From Acanthaster planci (taxonomy: Eukaryota > Echinodermata > Asteroidea > Valvatida > Acanthasteridae): 64,000 nt of DNA. Where the stretch lies: assembly GCF_001949145.1 (NCBI RefSeq), contig NW_019091373.1:718155-782154 (forward strand), written 5' to 3'. Positions within the stretch are counted from its first letter, which is position 1; each line of letters starts with the position of its first letter. Shown piece after piece: positions 14,431 to 27,000 of the stretch. The notes beneath the pieces were generated by a model. It saw nothing but the letters and a program-made list of their open reading frames with translations, had not been told where the DNA came from and did no database searches. The position numbers and the translations under genes were made by a program.

Positions 14431-14456
14431 AGCGTCACTTCATCAGAAGTGACGCT
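14431..14456. repeat. Perfect 11-bp hairpin
   Basis: Arm agcgtcacttc, loop atca, perfect complement gaagtgacgct. It lies about 170 bp after the hairpin at 14226. Confidence 0.95.
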
Positions 14457-15522
14457 GCGGTGCTATTAGAGAAATTCCTTGGGGGAATTGGAAATACAAG
14501 GAGGATCTGAAATGAGGCAAAACTCAGATAACTAAATACAAAGGGAAGATGCGATCATCTTTCTTTTTTTCGATCAAAGCGTGAACGAGTTGAAAGTATT
14601 CCAATGTAGCATTAATGTCGCACAGCATACTTTCTCGCCTACAGTGCGGCACAGTTTTCCTCTGTTGAAAGCCAATTTTCTCTGCTCGGCTTCTCCAGGT
14701 CTAGTCTATGTACATACACAGTTGCCTTGCTTCAGTTTGCACGCAGTTGCTCTCGCGCTTCTTCGGACCTTTTTTCCTTATCATCTCTATTCCTGTGCCG
14801 GCTTATGGACTCGGAATGTACCTTCTCTGAATGCTGTTAACTCCACTCGTGCACTCAACCTGTCCAGGCTTATCTCTGCTTTATATTTTGGTTACTGCTC
14901 ACCTTCGATTTGCTTAGTTTGAGTGTCACCCGTTCTACTCCGTGCAAGCTCTGTATACGACCGGGCGTCTATCACATAGACTACGGTTTGCCTAACTACA
15001 AGCTCTGTCTTACTGTAACTCTCTTTCTAGTGTTCGGCCATGTTGTCATCCCTTCTGTTCTTCTCTGTTCTTGCTCCCTCCTTTTCTTGTCGTTTCCTCA
15101 CTTCAAAAACTTTAGTTATTATTATTTTTTTTCTGCGTTGCCTTACACATGTATCATTTCCCGCCTTGTCTCCTCTTCTCCGTAATGGGTGATGGTTTGA
15201 GGGGGCAAGAGATTTCAGGAGATGGCATTCTCCGGTCCCAGCGGGGTTTCGAGGCCCCATCATCTGCGATGACTGTATCCATTAGTTGGGGGGGGGAGTG
15301 TTGCGGCCCGTGTAACACGTTTTCATCATTTTCTCTCCGCGCAATTGTCGCTAAAAGGCGAGTGCCATCACGCTAAAAGGGAGTCACTCTCAGAGGGGGA
15401 AAGGGTTTGATGGGGGGAATCTTCGGCGGTGTTTGGATGAGACGGGGGCAAGTCGGTTTCCACTGGGTCCCCTAATGGTGTTAAATGACTGCACGGAGAC
15501 ACTATAGGCACAGTAGCAATGG

Positions 15523-15542
15523 CGATGATGATGATGATGATG
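15523..15542. repeat. (GAT)n microsatellite
   Basis: Six to seven perfect units in the intergenic left third. Confidence 0.95.
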
Positions 15543-16281
15543 GGTGCAGCGATATCTCTTGGTGCGAACTCGCGCTAAATGCCGGCGCGTATCCCGTACA
15601 CTAGCTCAAGGGTGACATTTCAACCTGTTTGCTATTCCCATCATCTCATAAGTTCTATCGGCAAAGGTATCAAGAGTCGCGTAAGGGGAAGCGCTGAATG
15701 ACTGTATCTTGACACCGATAGGGCAACGGACCCAGGACGTGTTGGGAGTTAACAAGTGTGCAAGCGGCTTACCCGAGAGAGCACGTGTCTAGACAGATAG
15801 ACATAGCTCCGGCTGTAATCCACAGGAGAATCAGCGCCGAAACTTGGTAGAGGAATCTGCCTGGCCTTTGACTATAATGCTCGACGGGAGACAAACAAAA
15901 ACGGAGCACTGCTGGAAAATGTTCTGCAGTATAAGTTAGTAGAACAGGAATACGACAGTCACTGGCCGACGTCCAATAATTGTAAGCTAACTCCAGAGAG
16001 ACGGAATTCGTGTAAAACGTATGTGACTTTCCCTTACCCCAGGATGCTGTTTTGAGGGTGATGCAAAATCATTTCAAGTCTTGAGCCTGATTAGAGTCGA
16101 CCTGGATGACACCATGTGGTTTTGTTTTTATTTCAATCCTTTTTATTCAAACCTTACCATTATTTTGTACATAGCCCCTTCTCTACTCCCCCGTAGTCAT
16201 TATGATCTTTAGAGTCAATGTAAAAAGTACGCCGAACTTGATTATGGGTCCCAAAATGTTGAAGTCAAGCATTGGGGGGGG

Positions 16282-16302
16282 GGAACAATTTCAAATTGTT
16301 CC
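16282..16302. repeat. Perfect palindrome (10-bp arms, 1-base centre)
   Basis: ggaacaattt, then c, then aaattgttcc, directly after a run of G. Confidence 0.95.
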
Positions 16303-18332
16303 GTGACGTGGGCTATAGCTGCCTTGTTCCTCAGCAGCCTTTTGCCGGGTATGAAGAGTTGCCAAGCACTGTACTTACCGTTAGCTCATTGAAGCTGGGC
16401 CCTTAATATAGGATTTCACTATAGAGGAACATATTCGGTGATTCACTTACATTGATAAAAACACTTACGTTGTTGACTCGTCAAAGTCACTTTTGACCAA
16501 ACAAGGAGACACGTGAACTCAGGAAGACTAACTTTTAACGAAATTACAAAAACTGCGGGCAGCTGGGCTCTACTTGTAGAGACTGTTCCGCCCACTGACT
16601 TAATAGTGTCAGCGTAACTTCAGTGGGGGGAAATAGGCGGATGACGCCGAACGGTGGAAGCGCGTTCGCAGCAACCGTTTTCAGCCAAACTATTTCTTGC
16701 ATTTATTACTTGTGGAAACGGGGAGTTTTCGATCTCTACTGACGGGCGTGATACTGGACAAGTCACGACACTCTGCGAACAACACAGGCAGGGTACGGGT
16801 CCATACAGCAGCTTTCCTTGTGTGGGAATCGATATTTATAGGCGAGAGGGTGCAGAGAGCACGCTACTGAGTGTGGGAGCCCGTCCCACCTCAAAAGAGG
16901 TGTTTCTAGCTGCATTCAAAAGCATTTTGAAAAAAAAAGAAAAGACGAGACTTTAATTTGATCAAATTACTGGAGGGGATACAGTCCCCTCAACTTGCCC
17001 TCAAGATAATTATGTTACTACACGAGTAAGATACCCAATGCCGAACTTTTAAGATGGTCCTTTTAGTTCCCTCCCATAACTTTCCAAACTTTAGGTTGTT
17101 CTGGTATTCACTGAGTGAGCAAAACGGGGGGGGTCTTACACCTTAATACTTCCCTTGGAAAACCAGGTAGGCGTGAGCGACTGTTTTTTCGGAGTTAAGT
17201 CGCTACGGACTCGAACCAACCGCCTGGTTCGCAGAATACTGCAATGGACGCCAGACGGCACTGCGTCCAACATCGTTGGAATATTAATACCTGCTCTGCC
17301 ATCACACTAGTGGATTATTCAGGATAACATGTAGGCCACTTTCCGGATGAAAACAACCAGGATGCCGGCTAACACTAGCGATTTGTGTTGCAATAACCGC
17401 GGAGTTGTGTCATACACATAACCGTTTTACCCCCTCCCCCGAAAAAAAGAGAACACTGAACCCAGTGACATGGCTTGCGACTGGCCGATTTATTTTCGCT
17501 AAGCATAGGCCAAGCACTATTTTATGCTTACAAAAAGGCTTTCGTCGTCTAATACTATACGTATTCACCAAGGAAGCTGGTTCATTTCAAAGGGTGATAA
17601 TGTTAGACGGTTCTCTAACCGTTAAATCTGTCATAATGAATAATCAGCAATAATGATTTGGAGACAGCCCGTTTTACCCGCAAGAGAAGTGGTAAATGGT
17701 GAGTACAATTCCCGGTCTCGAGTCGCAGCGTGTTCAGAGCATTGTTGTGGACTGAAAAACAAGTCCCTATAAGTTGGGAATCAAGGGTAAGATTGACCGA
17801 CATCACACAAATCCGACAAAGAACCGAAAGTTGAGATGAGTTAATCAGCATGGTACCCTCCAGGTCTCCAGTGTGGCCAGTTCATAATTTCCATCCAAAA
17901 GAGGGCCAGATTGTACTGGGTGTTGATCTTGACCCGCCGGCCAAGGGGCCTGCGTAATTGCCCCCCCCCCGTGCTCCAGCCCAACAGGGCTATGTATTAT
18001 TGCGTGCTCCAGCCGGCGACAACGGAGGGGGAACGGATTATTAATCCCCTAACAATTGCAAGGGAGAAAATGATTCATTTGCGCCGTTTTCGAAATTAAA
18101 TGACACCGCGCCGAGTAAATTAACAATGACTCACGTTGACAAGGCCTTTGTCTCGGCGTGTCGGCCCCTTTGATACACGATCCCGAGCCCCCTAGGTTAG
18201 GCGACCGAAGGCAGAGGAGGAGCAAAGAGGAGAAAAGGGTTATAAAAAAAAAAAAAAACCCTGAAAGAATGCTAAGCGATAACTGGTCTGCATGCCAGCA
18301 CGTTGATTATCGTGTCTTCTTCTGGCCCAGTT

Positions 18333-18346
18333 GTCACCATGGTGAC
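18333..18346. promoter_or_regulatory. Palindromic RFX-type X-box candidate
   Basis: GTCACCATGGTGAC is a perfect 14-bp palindrome that fits the symmetrical RFX consensus GTYNCCATGGNRAC at every position. It lies in a GC- and CpG-richer patch with no recognised gene, so its target, if any, is unknown. Confidence 0.45.
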
Positions 18347-19939
18347 CATTTTGGCGCGTGAAATCAATGAGTCATTTTCGGTTTGGTGATTTTCGGGTGG
18401 CGATGCAATGCAAAAGAACCCCCTGGGGCTTATGTCTGGCGCGTCTGGGTGCCAAGAGGAGACCTTTTTTTTTCCCTATTCGACGCACTCATGCCTTCCA
18501 ACACCGTCAATATTACGCCCTCTGCAATAAACGACCAGACCTTGTAGAGATATTGCCTCCTCGGTGGCGCGGCCCCGAGTCGTAAGAGGATGCAAGTCAT
18601 CTAAGCCCGATATACTAATACCGTGATCCATGTCGTCGCAATTAGGTTTGATGGGTGCCGACAAGTGGAGAGATGTCGGACGGTTTGGGAAACCAACTGA
18701 CAGGACTGAAAGTAGGATTGATGACAAAATGCCCAACACAACTCGGAAAGCGGCCAAGGTTCATTACGCGGGAAAGATTTTTCCCTTGTTTACAAGGTGG
18801 TGGTGGTGGGGGGGGGGTTGAAATGGACCACAGGCTGAGACAGCAGCTGACTTTGACGTGCAATATATGATTACAATCAGCCAAACTCGAGAGCAACCTA
18901 AATCGAGGTATATTACATTTCTCTGAAACTGACGACAGGAAGTAATTAGACACAAATTGCCAATAACCTTTTTTCCCCAGAGTGCAAGCTCTCAGCTTGT
19001 ATCATCAGCAATTTCTTAGAAAATAATGACACTTAAAATCCCGTTTTCAAGTATATATTTATATTTATTTACAAAATTATCTGGTTAATAGATATAGTAT
19101 AATGGTCCTATCCGAATACATGTCAGCAAGTGCATACCATTTTCACAGTCATAATGCCATACCCCCTGCAAAGGAAACGAGACCATACTGCCGCTTTATC
19201 AAATGACCACCACTTGGCATAATCACTATTTTGGCAGTTTAACATGAGGACACGGAATTTTACGCACAACAGCCTTTTCCCGAGCACATCTCAAACCATT
19301 TAGTTGTGCCATAAGTCAGTTTCCACTGAACGCTGGCAAGGACCGATGTCCTGAACTCGACACCACTCTGGAACAACTGGAGTCCGAGAAGTTCTCCGAT
19401 GTACTATAAGACTGTTGCATGCTATCACCAGTAACGAACCCCTCTTCCTCCCGAATGGGCCAACTTGCATCCCAGAACCCCCCCCCCCTTCCCAGTGCAT
19501 GACAATCGTGTCCATGTCACACCAGCATTATATTAGAATGCATCAAATGCATGTTTTATCATTTTATTAATCCGAGTGCCATTATATACAAATACCAAAC
19601 TGAAAGTTAATACCCGGTTCGCCTCGTATAATGATGAAAGCGGGAACGGGCAGAATTGTGTCTCCATCAATCAAACGCTATCACTCTACGTAATTGATCT
19701 CCCAAACAGTCGGCTTCTTCCATTAGTCATCTTCAGACCACGGACTGTTCATGAGCCATGGAGCCAAACCATCCCATTAAAAATACATACAATTTTCAGA
19801 GACCTGTACAACATGATAACTGTGACATAAATTCCCGAATTTATGGTTAAGTTACATACGGCGACCAGTGGGAGAAATAACACTCCTAAACCTGGTTATT
19901 GTCAGGAGCACAAGTATAATGCACGGCTGAACGATGATA

Positions 19940-19965
19940 GAATTCGCCTGCCTGTTGGCGAATTC
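19940..19965. repeat. Perfect 9-bp hairpin
   Basis: gaattcgcc (19940-19948), loop of 8, ggcgaattc (19957-19965). Confidence 0.9.
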
Positions 19966-20637
19966 GTTACGGACAGTCGCGGATTTATCCGAAATGGAAT
20001 TATATATGGGCGATATTGTGAGCTGGTTCTGATTGCTTTTCGACGAAATTGTCCATGAAACCCTCACCGGTGGAGATAATCAAACCTCTCGTCCCGTCTG
20101 ATGCGTGACTGCGTAGCGCCACGTCACGCGGGAGGTTGGACAAAAATGACGCCGTCCGATCCCGGCTCGCCTTGAAACACAGGGAATTCCCCTTCTTGCC
20201 TTTTTTTCGCGATATGGACTGGCCCCATTTTGTGCAACCACCAAAAACCTCTGCACTCGGTCTCGGGTGACATCAAATGTCACATCAACAGAGAAACAAA
20301 CAGAGAGTTTCAAAATTTTGATTTGCAGCGATGAAAAAAATTATAAAAAGGCTTTGATAATCACTGAATTTGAAGGGTGAAAATTTTCAACGGGACAGAA
20401 TACCTATAGTAAAATGACCTAAAAATAATGAAATATCCAATAAACGCTCAAACGGGCTCCTCACATGACACGTCACATTTGACTTAGAAATGTATAAATT
20501 ACCCAGAACGCTATGTGGGTCAAATGACCAACAAGAGTAAATCTGCGACATAAATCTTTCTCTGAACTTGTTCACCTTCTCACAAGAAATGTATTCCACA
20601 CAAGAATACAGATATACTTATCCAGGGAAACAAAATC

Positions 20638-20715
20638 CAATAGATATGTAAATGAGGTGACAAATACAATAGATATGTAAATGAGGGGACAAATACAAAA
20701 GATATGTAAATAAAT
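20638..20715. repeat. Three tandem 29-bp units
   Basis: The word gatatgtaaat occurs at 20643, 20672 and 20701 (period 29), with gaggtgacaaatacaa between. Non-coding, intergenic. Confidence 0.9.
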
Positions 20716-23700
20716 TCGCTAACAGCAGGTTGAGACAACCCTTTCCGCTCTGGGAAAAACACTGACACAGATCTCATAGACCTAGGATCATTATTACACT
20801 GCAGTTACTTTTGTATTTTGATGCGTACAGCCCCTGCATTTGTCATTAAAGTGGCATTATTTTACATGCATTTTCCACATGGTAGGGGAGAGTTGAGGCC
20901 TCCTGTTCAACGGGCTTGGGGGAGCAATCATGATAAAATATCTTGCTCAGGGACAAGACTAAGTCTGATCGATATTTACAGAATACCAGGCCAGCCGGTT
21001 AACTTAACGGACGGTTAGCCAATACATTCTGAGAGAGCACAGTAAGGGCATCATGCCTGTCAGTCTTTGGACGAATTACGGTGAAGTACCTAGCTTAGAG
21101 ACACCACAGAGCTTTGATCACAAGCGCATCAAATGCGAATGCTGAAACCACAACCTCCCTAAAAACATCTGAACTGTCTAAATACATGTACAGCTAAAAA
21201 TCAAAGACAACTCTCAATCCATAATTAAGACATAATATGATTTTCTCCAATCCTAATGCATTCGCCCAGGCTGTGCTTCAAAGAGTCTGTGTCAGAGAGG
21301 GATCGCTGCCTCAGAATGTAAAGCCGAGTGCAAGAAATACTTCATTACCTAGGGAAAACACCAAGTGGCATTGGGCTCATTAAGACCCCGTATCACAGGA
21401 CACGGGCTGTCATTCCACAAATGGTTACGGCACAAAAAAGGGGAATGTATGGCATCACTGCTGTTATATTTGGAAACTCGGTGACCCTCTCCATGATAAA
21501 ACAGCGGTACTTTGGAGTCAACAAGAAACCTGTCCCTGAAATCCACGGGAACAGGTTTCGAGGAGTGCAGTCACCATTTTTTTCTCCCCCAAACAAACGC
21601 AAAAATGCTCTGCAATTTCCCCAGTCACTAGTGAGCAGAATCACATTTGTTCTCACAGAGATCCTTTCAAATGAAGTCAAAGCAATCTCCCAACCTTCAA
21701 TGACTTGCCGGTTTGAGGAGAAAGTACTGCACAACGGACGGCATCAAAGTGTTGGCTGATTGGACAAACTATTGATGCAAACGAAAGGGGTCAGTCAAAA
21801 TTAGTTGACGGCAGTCTAGTGATCCCTTTCATCATTCTTCCCCGAAATATGTCATTGCTTTATGTAGTACAAATTTTTACACTGATCTTTCAATGAACTG
21901 TCAAAATCGGAATGCTTTTTTATGGGTATCATATGAAATGAAGGTTGAGTTTGCGAGTCACGTGCATAGAGGGATACCAAGCGGGTGCCGGAGTCTGATT
22001 TTACATAGCATCAAGACTAGCAGTAAGGAAACCAAACTTTGCTGGGCAGCTGATGAACCACAGCAAAGTATTGACCGGTTAGAGTAGGGGGCACAAGTTG
22101 AAGATGCAGAAGTGAGCAACCATTTAATCCCTTGGCGGGCACTGCTACAGTGTTCAACGGGAGAGGTTTGTTTTGCCATAAATATGAATGAATGTCAATT
22201 AAGTGCTTAAATGTTGGCTTAATTAATGCCGTCATTCACATTGGTAATTTTAATTTTTATGAGCTAATTTAGTAGAAGAGAATGTTCTTAATAATAATAT
22301 TGTCACTTCTGCAACTAATTTCTTTTTCAGTTCAACCTGGCTCTGCAGAGTCGACCAAAAGGTTATTTAATTCTGCACAAGTAGTAAAACGGTTTGCAAC
22401 ATCATTTTTCCTTATAATCTTTTAGGGCAGTACAAAACACTTGATGACTGACTTCCAGTAAGAAGTCCCGCCTGCTTTGCTAGTGTCATGTGACACCACG
22501 CCGGGCGACGCGAGCCACCGCAGTAAATTCAGTGTCCCCCCCTTTCATTCCTGTGCAAAGAAGCCATGGGATTGGTCCAATCAAGGAGACGAAGGAGCAA
22601 AAGGAACGGAAGAGGAGCGAAGGTGTCTGCTGGAATGAAAAATGAGATGGCACAACGCACCCAGCATAAGCAAGCAGATCGGCCAGCATTAAACCAGGCT
22701 ATTAATGTCCGCCACTGTACCCATCAGACGCACTTTGGACTACCGGGCCTATTAATCACAGCATCAATTATCAATTCCGATGCTCCAAACTTGCGGCACT
22801 TTCTCTTGTCTACCCCCACTTTGTTTTTTCTCCAACAAAAACCGGGGGATTACTTAGAGGCGTAAGTCAAACTGGATATGATTTGTCATCAACTGTGAGC
22901 GACCAGTCCATGTTGTATTAGATAGCGGCAATGCTAGTGCATTACCATGACAGGCTACTGTGCACATAATCACTGGATGCAAGGGAAGTCAACCTTCTCT
23001 CCAGCATAACCAGAGTCAACAAACTCTCCATTAGCCTCCCTGACATTTCATGAAAAATGTGATTTCATTTCTCTTTACATGTCAAACGAGAAACTCACCA
23101 CTGATACATTGACTCAACATCAAAATTACCATGACTAATGCTGTATTAAATTGAGCTTTTAGATACATCTATTGAGTCAGTAAACTGGTCATACAACTAA
23201 ATAGTCAAAATAAATTAGTAATATTTGTTGACCACATTTGTCAAATATACACAACCATAGCACATTACCGGTACACATGTATCTTGCACAGGCTTCACAT
23301 ACAATGGCATTGATAAATCTTGCAATCAAAAAAAAAAAATTTAAGTTACATTTAACAAATGTTTAAAAGAAATCTATTTGGACCTACATATTCCAGGTAT
23401 TTTTAAAACAGAGCCTTGCCTACACGACAGTTTTGAATTTTTACATCAATCATATTGCTTGCAGTATGAGTGTGGACACTCCAAATGCAACCAATGGACT
23501 ATCACAGTTGCAACAGGTTTGAGGTTCCAACTTGGAAAACCCTTTGGACGACTGCTGCATTGCCCTAGACATTGTGACAAACATGGCCTTATGGTTTTGG
23601 GACATGGAATTATTCACAGGCCAACTATCTAGATGCTAGATAATATGGAACAGGAGAGAGTCTTAACTGAGCATGATCTGTGCATAAATGATGTACAAAT

Positions 23701-23844
23701 AATTTCTCATGATCTGTACATAACGACATGTTACAAAACCCCTTATGTTGACTGAAGAGGTGACATAAGTCGGGCACAAACCTTCGAGAACCTTTGGTTT
23801 TTGTGCTGTGTCAGGATTGTTGAAACAAACCCAGCTCTGACAGA

Positions 23845-24026
23845 TCACTTTTTCTTGGAGTCTGCTGGGCTCTCAGGCGGGGTGGACTCTGATGTCATTG
23901 ACCCTGACGAAGAGGCCCGTTTTTTGCGGGTCTTAGGCTGGGGAACAGTGGCAGCGGTGGGATCAACCGGGGTGCTGCCTGCACTGGTCGGATCTAGGGG
24001 CGCCTTCTCATCCATGGAGCCAGAGA
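23845..24026 (-). CDS. RALGAPA1: RALGAPA exon E27, terminal coding exon with stop
   Basis: The acceptor is TTTTGTCCCTAG|TCTCTG (phase 1 in); 59 residues precede a TGA at 23845-23847. It encodes [40 protein letters not shown] and [19 protein letters not shown]. The TRKKRAS motif fits basophilic kinases and could also be a nuclear-localisation-like patch; this is inference. The 3' UTR must lie below 23845; I could not fix its poly(A) site. Confidence 0.82.
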
Positions 24027-27000
24027 CTAGGGACAAAATAGAGCAAGAAGGTGTCCATGACCTCCCGCATGAACTATGTGTTGTGATCATTGTCATCATT
24101 TCCTAAAAAAAAATTCCATCTGCTCATGGGTTTGAAGGGTTGATCCATGCCCTGAGCTCTTCTCTACTAAACGAAAGTCATCACAATTGAAAGACAATCT
24201 CTCCAAATTTACGTATCTCCAGATGTACAAAAATGGTTCGACTACAAACAGCCAGTACTTCTCGACTCTGGTTGGTTGGTTCGGTTTACTGCCACACATC
24301 ACAAGTAGATCATAAAGAAACAATGTTATTACAGGATGAAATAATAGATGATGAACGAGAGTAAGATAACTGAAGTTACAGCTGAACGTTAGAATAAAGC
24401 AAAGGTTTTCTTTGTCATAAAATCTTAGGAATGTTACAATTCTAGATATGACTGCTTCATTATTCAGGTTATGAAAGTACAGTAGAAATGTGATACATGA
24501 TTTGTGCGAGAGTCTATCAACTGTAATGTGGACAACCAGCTGGTTTGTTGCATTAACAAGGCAAAAGAAAACTCACAGGGTTTTTGCATCTGTCCAGTGC
24601 TTGAAGCAAGATTGACCAGCTTCTCAGGATGGACCAGCCTGGTGGGCCGTTGGACGGTCCCACCACTTCCAGCTGGACCTGGAGCCTGTACTCCCTGGGA
24701 CCCTCCAGATGGGGCCGAAAACCCTGATATGCTCAGTGGCACACCGGATGACATCTGCCCGCTGGTCACGCTCACGTTACCTGCCTGGGGAGCTCTGTCC
24801 TGGGAGTGTTTGACCGTGCCGGCTCTGGAGTGATGGGCTTGGATCTGGGCATCCAAAATGGCCGAAGTCAGGGTGGGCGGGGCATTGTCACTCCCTGCTT
24901 TGTTGGCAGCACCACCTGGAACAATAAACAAAGCAAATGGAAAAGGCCAATGAAAACAGTTATCTACTGGGGGAATCCTCCATAAAGTTCCAAGTGTTTC
25001 CAGGAAGATAATGCAACCTGCATCATTCATATTGGACTTTGCCATTTACTGACATTGTTATAACATAAACACTGTATACTTAGCAATGTCTAAGAGCATG
25101 TGACCAAGATGCAGAGGTTTACTCAGATGGGACATTGACCTGTTACCTCCTATTTACTGGAGCTCACCGTACCACTTGGCTGCCACGCCCGATAAGGTCT
25201 ACTGACCTGCACAGCAAAATTTATGATAAAGGTACCCTTGTGCTTGAGAAACTGTTCTGTATCATCAGAGAAGTGTAACAATACAAAGAAGGGGATACGA
25301 TTCTCTCAGAGGTACAGAGCGAGGGGGAGTGGGTTGACAATTCAGGGATTAAAAGTTGGCGAAAATGGCCATGATCATGATGTGACAGTGGTACTTAGGA
25401 TTGCTGTGATGCTGACAGAGGCGATGATTACGGTGATGATGGGGATGGTGATGATTGTGATCATGTTGATTTTTAATTATGGTGATGCTGACAATGGGGT
25501 CATTATGGTGACATGGGGACGGTGATGACTATGATGGTGATCATAATTATGGTGATGGTGACAATGGGGTTAATGATTGTGATCGTGGTGATTGTAACAC
25601 TGGTGAGGGGGGCAGTCATGATAACAATCGTACCGAAGTGTGGGTGATAATGGTTCACATGATGGTGATGATGCAATGATAGGAGATAACTCTTCTCATG
25701 GTGATGAGGATCTAGTGTTGATCCTCAGTTTAGAATTTACTGCTGGGGAAGCACACAGCGTTGCAATAATGGTGGGGTGATTAAAATGCTGGTGATAACA
25801 AAGATCAATGATCGCTGACTGCGATCCAATGGAATTCCCATTATCTGTTTCCTTTGGTGGTGCATATTGCCAACTCAGTGACTTGGAAATGTGCCACTAT
25901 GAGTAACGCACAAGGGACCTGAATACGCGACAAGGTGGCAATCCATAACCACCTCACCCCATTCTCCCTCTACTTCCATGTCTACGGCCCCCTCGCCAAA
26001 CCTCAAATCGGCACATAAATGTTTCAGTATGAGTCATGTGTAGACACAAAGCTGGCACTGTCGGTTCTGGTGTGCTCACAAGCCTCTCCCGCCAGGGCCT
26101 CACGTCATCACGGAGGGTGTCAATGCACTTCATGCAGAGCTCTTTTCACCGGCACGTTAAAGAGCAATGATGGTGATTTTTGGACATGCTGTCATGACGG
26201 CGCTGCGCAAATCAAAGCCCTCCAGCGGTGAAAATGGGAATTTGATTTTTTTTGCAGTTTTTTTGCCCAGCAAAGGCCTACTCTTTTTTACTTATCATTT
26301 TCATCAACATCCAAGAGCACATTAAACACAATTCACATGTTTCCTATGAGTTGTGATACGTCCAGTCAACGTCGGCACCAATCACTACGAATAGGAGACA
26401 GCAATCCCACCCCAGCAAGCTCGGTGGTCACACGGTACAATATCCCCACTACTAAGAGGAGGGGGGTTTCAACCAAAAAAAATTGGCTCACTTTTTTTTG
26501 GGGGGGGAGGGAGGGAATGGTCCCTGTTGGTCACAACCATTCCATCATTGCACTTGTGAATAGGTTACATAGCAACCCCTAAAACTCTTTTAAAGTAAAG
26601 TTGATACTGCTAGGCAATAGTCTGAGTTTGAATTGACAGTCTCTTGAGGAGACAAATCATATACACATTGCTCTTAACCCCAAAAATTATAATACTGAAT
26701 ACAAAAATAAAAGCACTAAAATGAAAAAAAGAAACCAATAACTTCACTAGGTAGTGGGGGCAGAGCAAGTTCTCTTTCACAGTAAGAGAAAAAGAAAAGT
26801 GAAGAGTCTGGAATGGATGGAACCTCAGAAGAAAAATGACGTTGTAGAGTACAGCTCCACAAAACACCCCTGCACTGACCTAAATACCTGTGCTTTATTA
26901 ACTCCTTCCATGAGCATCTCTTAAATTGAGGTAACTTCTTAATGCCCACGCGCAAATGCAAGTTTTTCTTTTACCTTCTCTCTTTGAACCTGTTAATCAA

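Larger units (their letters stand above)
14457..23844. other. Intergenic stretch downstream of RALGAPA, no gene recognised
   Basis: Positions just below 23845 must include the RALGAPA 3' UTR. The rest holds a pyrimidine-rich stretch (about 14640-15190), simple repeats, hairpins and the X-box candidate. The longest frame, 143 codons at 21328-21759 (+), shows no recognisable domain and overlaps a 113-codon frame on the other strand. Confidence 0.5.

Noticed and set aside
17190-17240. tRNA-like B box (ggttcgagtcc on the minus strand)
   Set aside because: The T-stem pairs poorly and no anticodon arm or acceptor partner is found at the right spacing.
20135-20150. CCACGTCA word resembling a UPR or CRE-type site
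   Set aside because: A single short match with no gene nearby is expected by chance.
21328-21759. 143-codon plus-strand frame with an overlapping 113-codon frame on the other strand
   Set aside because: Neither shows a known domain, splice partner or repeat-coded protein feature. Overlapping long frames usually reflect low stop density.
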